The notes under the pieces are model-generated. The model did not search any database and was not told where the DNA came from. It worked only from the letters and a program-made list of their open reading frames with translations. The position numbers and the translations under genes are program-made. From an uncultured Actinomycetes bacterium (GTDB lineage: Bacteria > Actinomycetota > Actinomycetes > Nanopelagicales > Nanopelagicaceae): a stretch of DNA of 18,145 nt. Below, one piece after another: positions 16,349 to 18,145 of the stretch (position 1 is its first letter; the number at the start of each line of letters is the position of its first letter). The stretch spans positions 1 to 18,145 of the forward strand of contig CAIVOW010000189.1 of assembly GCA_903907665.1 (NCBI GenBank), in the 5' to 3' direction.

Positions 16349-18145
16349 ATGATTGAAGCCATTCGAAGCGCAGCTGATCTTCAAGGCTTGAGCTATGCCC
16401 AGCTTGAAACACTTGCTTCTGAAATTCGAGAATTCTTGATTCAAAAGGTTTCAAAGTCTGGTGGACACCTTGGTCCTAATCTCGGTGTTGTTGAATTGAC
16501 GATAGCTATGCATCGAGTTTTCGAGTCTCCTAAAGATGTCATTCTTTTTGATACCGGCCACCAATCGTATGTACACAAAATAATTACTGGACGGGCAGAT
16601 GATTTTGATGGGTTGCGTCAACGTGGAGGTATTTCCGGGTATCCAAATCGGCGTGAGAGCATTCACGACATTATCGAAAATTCACATGCTTCCGGCGCTC
16701 TCTCGTGGGGCGATGGAATTGCCAAAGCTTTCCGGATAAGAGGTGAGAGTGATCGCAAGGTCGTATGCCTTGTTGGAGATGGCGCACTCACTGGTGGAAT
16801 GGCTTGGGAAGCGCTCAATAATATTGCCGCAAGTGAGAACCTCCCGCTCATTATTATTGTTAATGACAACGAACGTTCCTATTCGCCGACAATTGGCGGT
16901 ATTTCTACATATCTTTCTACCCTGCGCACAACTAGTGGTTATGAAAAATTTCTTGATTGGGGCAAAGGTGTTCTTGAACGTACGCCTATTGTTGGACAGC
17001 CAATTTACGAAACTTTGCATGGCGTAAAAAAAGGAATAAAAGATATTGTTGCGCCGCAGGGTATGTTTGAAGACCTTGGACTGAAGTATTTAGGTCCGAT
17101 TGACGGACACAACATCGAAGCCGTTGAAGTAGCGCTCAAGCATGCAAAAACTTTTGGGCATCCTGTTCTAGTCCATGTCATTACTGAAAAGGGCCGGGGA
17201 CATGCACCGGCTATTCAAGATGAGGCCGAAAAGTTTCATGCCGTTGGAATTGTCGATCCAGAAAGTGGTGTTCCACTTTCCAAGTCATCAGCATCTTGGA
17301 CGAGTGTATTTGCAAAAGAGTTAATTGAGATTGGCAAGAAGCGCGAAGATTTAGTTGCAATTACTGCGGCGATGCTGGGGCCGACTGGATTAGATCAATT
17401 TCAAAAGCAATTTCCGGAGCGAACATTTGATGTTGGTATTGCTGAGCAGCATGCGGTGACATCTGCTGCCGGTATGGCATATGCAGGTTTGCATCCAGTC
17501 GTAGCGGTGTATTCAACTTTTCTCAATCGCGCATTTGATCAAATGCTCCTTGATGTAGCGCTACACAACGCTGGTGTGACTTTTGTTCTAGATCGCGCAG
17601 GCGTTACTGGAGATGATGGTCCTTCTCATCACGGAATTTGGGATCTTGCACTTACCGGTATGGTTCCTGGGATTCATGTGGCTGCTCCTCGAGATGGAGC
17701 AAGGCTTAAAGAGGTACTAAATGAGGCGGTTGAAATCGCCAACGCACCTTCAATGATTCGTTTTCCAAAAGGCGCTGTAGTTGCCGATATTCCTGCATTT
17801 GAGCGGCGCGATGGGATTGATGTCTTATATAGGGGAGAAAGCGCTGATGTCTTACTTGTAAGCGTTGGTGCGATGGCAACGATTGCAGTTGATGCCGCTT
17901 CGCAGGCATACCGCGAAGGTGTTGGAGTGACTGTGATTGATCCGCGCTGGGTCAAGCCACTGCCTCGTTCACTTGCAACCATGGCTCAACGTTATAAATC
18001 AGTGGTTGTTATCGAGGATGGAATTAAGCACGGTGGTATAGCCAGTTCAATTTCTGAACTTTTTGTAGCAGAGAATCTAAATATCCCGGTTCACTCCATC
18101 GGCGTTCCACTTGAATTCATCGAGCATAGTAAGCGACAAGAAATA
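16349..18145 (+). CDS. dxs: 1-deoxy-D-xylulose-5-phosphate synthase Dxs (3' end cut off by window)
   Basis: Thiamine-diphosphate enzyme that condenses pyruvate with glyceraldehyde 3-phosphate, the first step of the MEP isoprenoid pathway. 599 codons are open to the window edge without frameshift; roughly 20-40 C-terminal residues are missing. Motifs: SGGHLGPNLG with H40, DTGHQSYVHK with H71, the ThDP/Mg site GDGALTGG (143-150) with VNDN (N174), the actinobacterial-type RSYSPTIGGISTYL, catalytic E366 in GIAEQHAV, and DRAGVTGDDGPSHHG. The C-terminal transketolase domain begins near the end (DVLLVSVGAMATIAVDA). ATG 16349 gives the normal N-terminus (IEAIRSAADLQGLSYAQL) and sits 6 nt after TAGAAT, with no Shine-Dalgarno. 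Confidence 0.96.
   Translation, partial: MIEAIRSAADLQGLSYAQLETLASEIREFLIQKVSKSGGHLGPNLGVVELTIAMHRVFESPKDVILFDTGHQSYVHKIITGRADDFDGLRQRGGISGYPNRRESIHDIIENSHASGALSWGDGIAKAFRIRGESDRKVVCLVGDGALTGGMAWEALNNIAASENLPLIIIVNDNERSYSPTIGGISTYLSTLRTTSGYEKFLDWGKGVLERTPIVGQPIYETLHGVKKGIKDIVAPQGMFEDLGLKYLGPIDGHNIEAVEVALKHAKTFGHPVLVHVITEKGRGHAPAIQDEAEKFHAVGIVDPESGVPLSKSSASWTSVFAKELIEIGKKREDLVAITAAMLGPTGLDQFQKQFPERTFDVGIAEQHAVTSAAGMAYAGLHPVVAVYSTFLNRAFDQMLLDVALHNAGVTFVLDRAGVTGDDGPSHHGIWDLALTGMVPGIHVAAPRDGARLKEVLNEAVEIANAPSMIRFPKGAVVADIPAFERRDGIDVLYRGESADVLLVSVGAMATIAVDAASQAYREGVGVTVIDPRWVKPLPRSLATMAQRYKSVVVIEDGIKHGGIASSISELFVAENLNIPVHSIGVPLEFIEHSKRQEI

Overview
This 18.1 kb window reads as core chromosome of a streamlined, moderately low-GC actinobacterium. 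The evidence for this is gene content and order: DUF4193, DUF3093, dut, DUF3159, paired TrkA proteins and a TRAM-domain methyltransferase form an actinobacterial neighbourhood, and ftsY-amt-PII-glnD-ffh-rpsP-KH-rimM-trmD matches the actinobacterial order. Intergenic gaps are very short, genes commonly overlap, and codon use is AT-leaning, which suggests a small-genome freshwater lineage of the Nanopelagicales (acI) type. That lineage assignment is inference. I saw no mobile element, CRISPR array, tRNA, rRNA, defence system or prophage.

Layout, left to right. (1) 1-681: 3' part of ftsY, the SRP receptor. (2) 792-4734: a nitrogen-sensing cassette (ammonium transporter amtB, PII protein glnK, PII-modifying enzyme glnD), with a GlnR-like site upstream. 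(3) 4759-8443: ffh (SRP GTPase), then after a 173-nt gap the translation/RNA-processing operon rpsP-khpA-rimM-trmD. (4) 8444-8599: a structured gap where rplS would normally follow trmD; it looks like a synteny junction. (5) 8600-11066: DUF4193, the convergent DUF3093 gene, then a tightly overlapping trio of hotdog thioesterase, dut and DUF3159. (6) 11094-12421, minus strand: two RCK/TrkA potassium-channel regulatory proteins. (7) 12454-18145, plus strand: RNA m5U methyltransferase of the TRAM/RumA type, aconitase acnA, and dxs (first enzyme of the MEP isoprenoid pathway), which runs off the right edge.

How the genes work together: Ffh and FtsY are the two GTPases of co-translational membrane targeting. 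AmtB, GlnK and GlnD form one ammonium uptake and nitrogen-sensing circuit. RpsP, KhpA, RimM, TrmD and the TRAM methyltransferase serve ribosome and RNA maturation. Dut protects DNA from uracil. The TrkA pair gates K+ uptake. AcnA and Dxs are central metabolism.

The most informative pattern beyond gene content is in the starts. Seven genes lacking a Shine-Dalgarno sequence (glnD, ffh, thioesterase, distal trkA, TRAM methyltransferase, acnA, dxs), and possibly DUF3093, carry a TANNNT hexamer exactly 6 or 7 nt before the start codon. This is the expected spacing for a -10 box feeding a leaderless mRNA. amtB, glnK, rpsP, trmD and DUF4193 instead have clear Shine-Dalgarno sequences. The pattern resolves several ambiguous starts. 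No new multi-gene system is evident; most of the window is ordinary housekeeping DNA.
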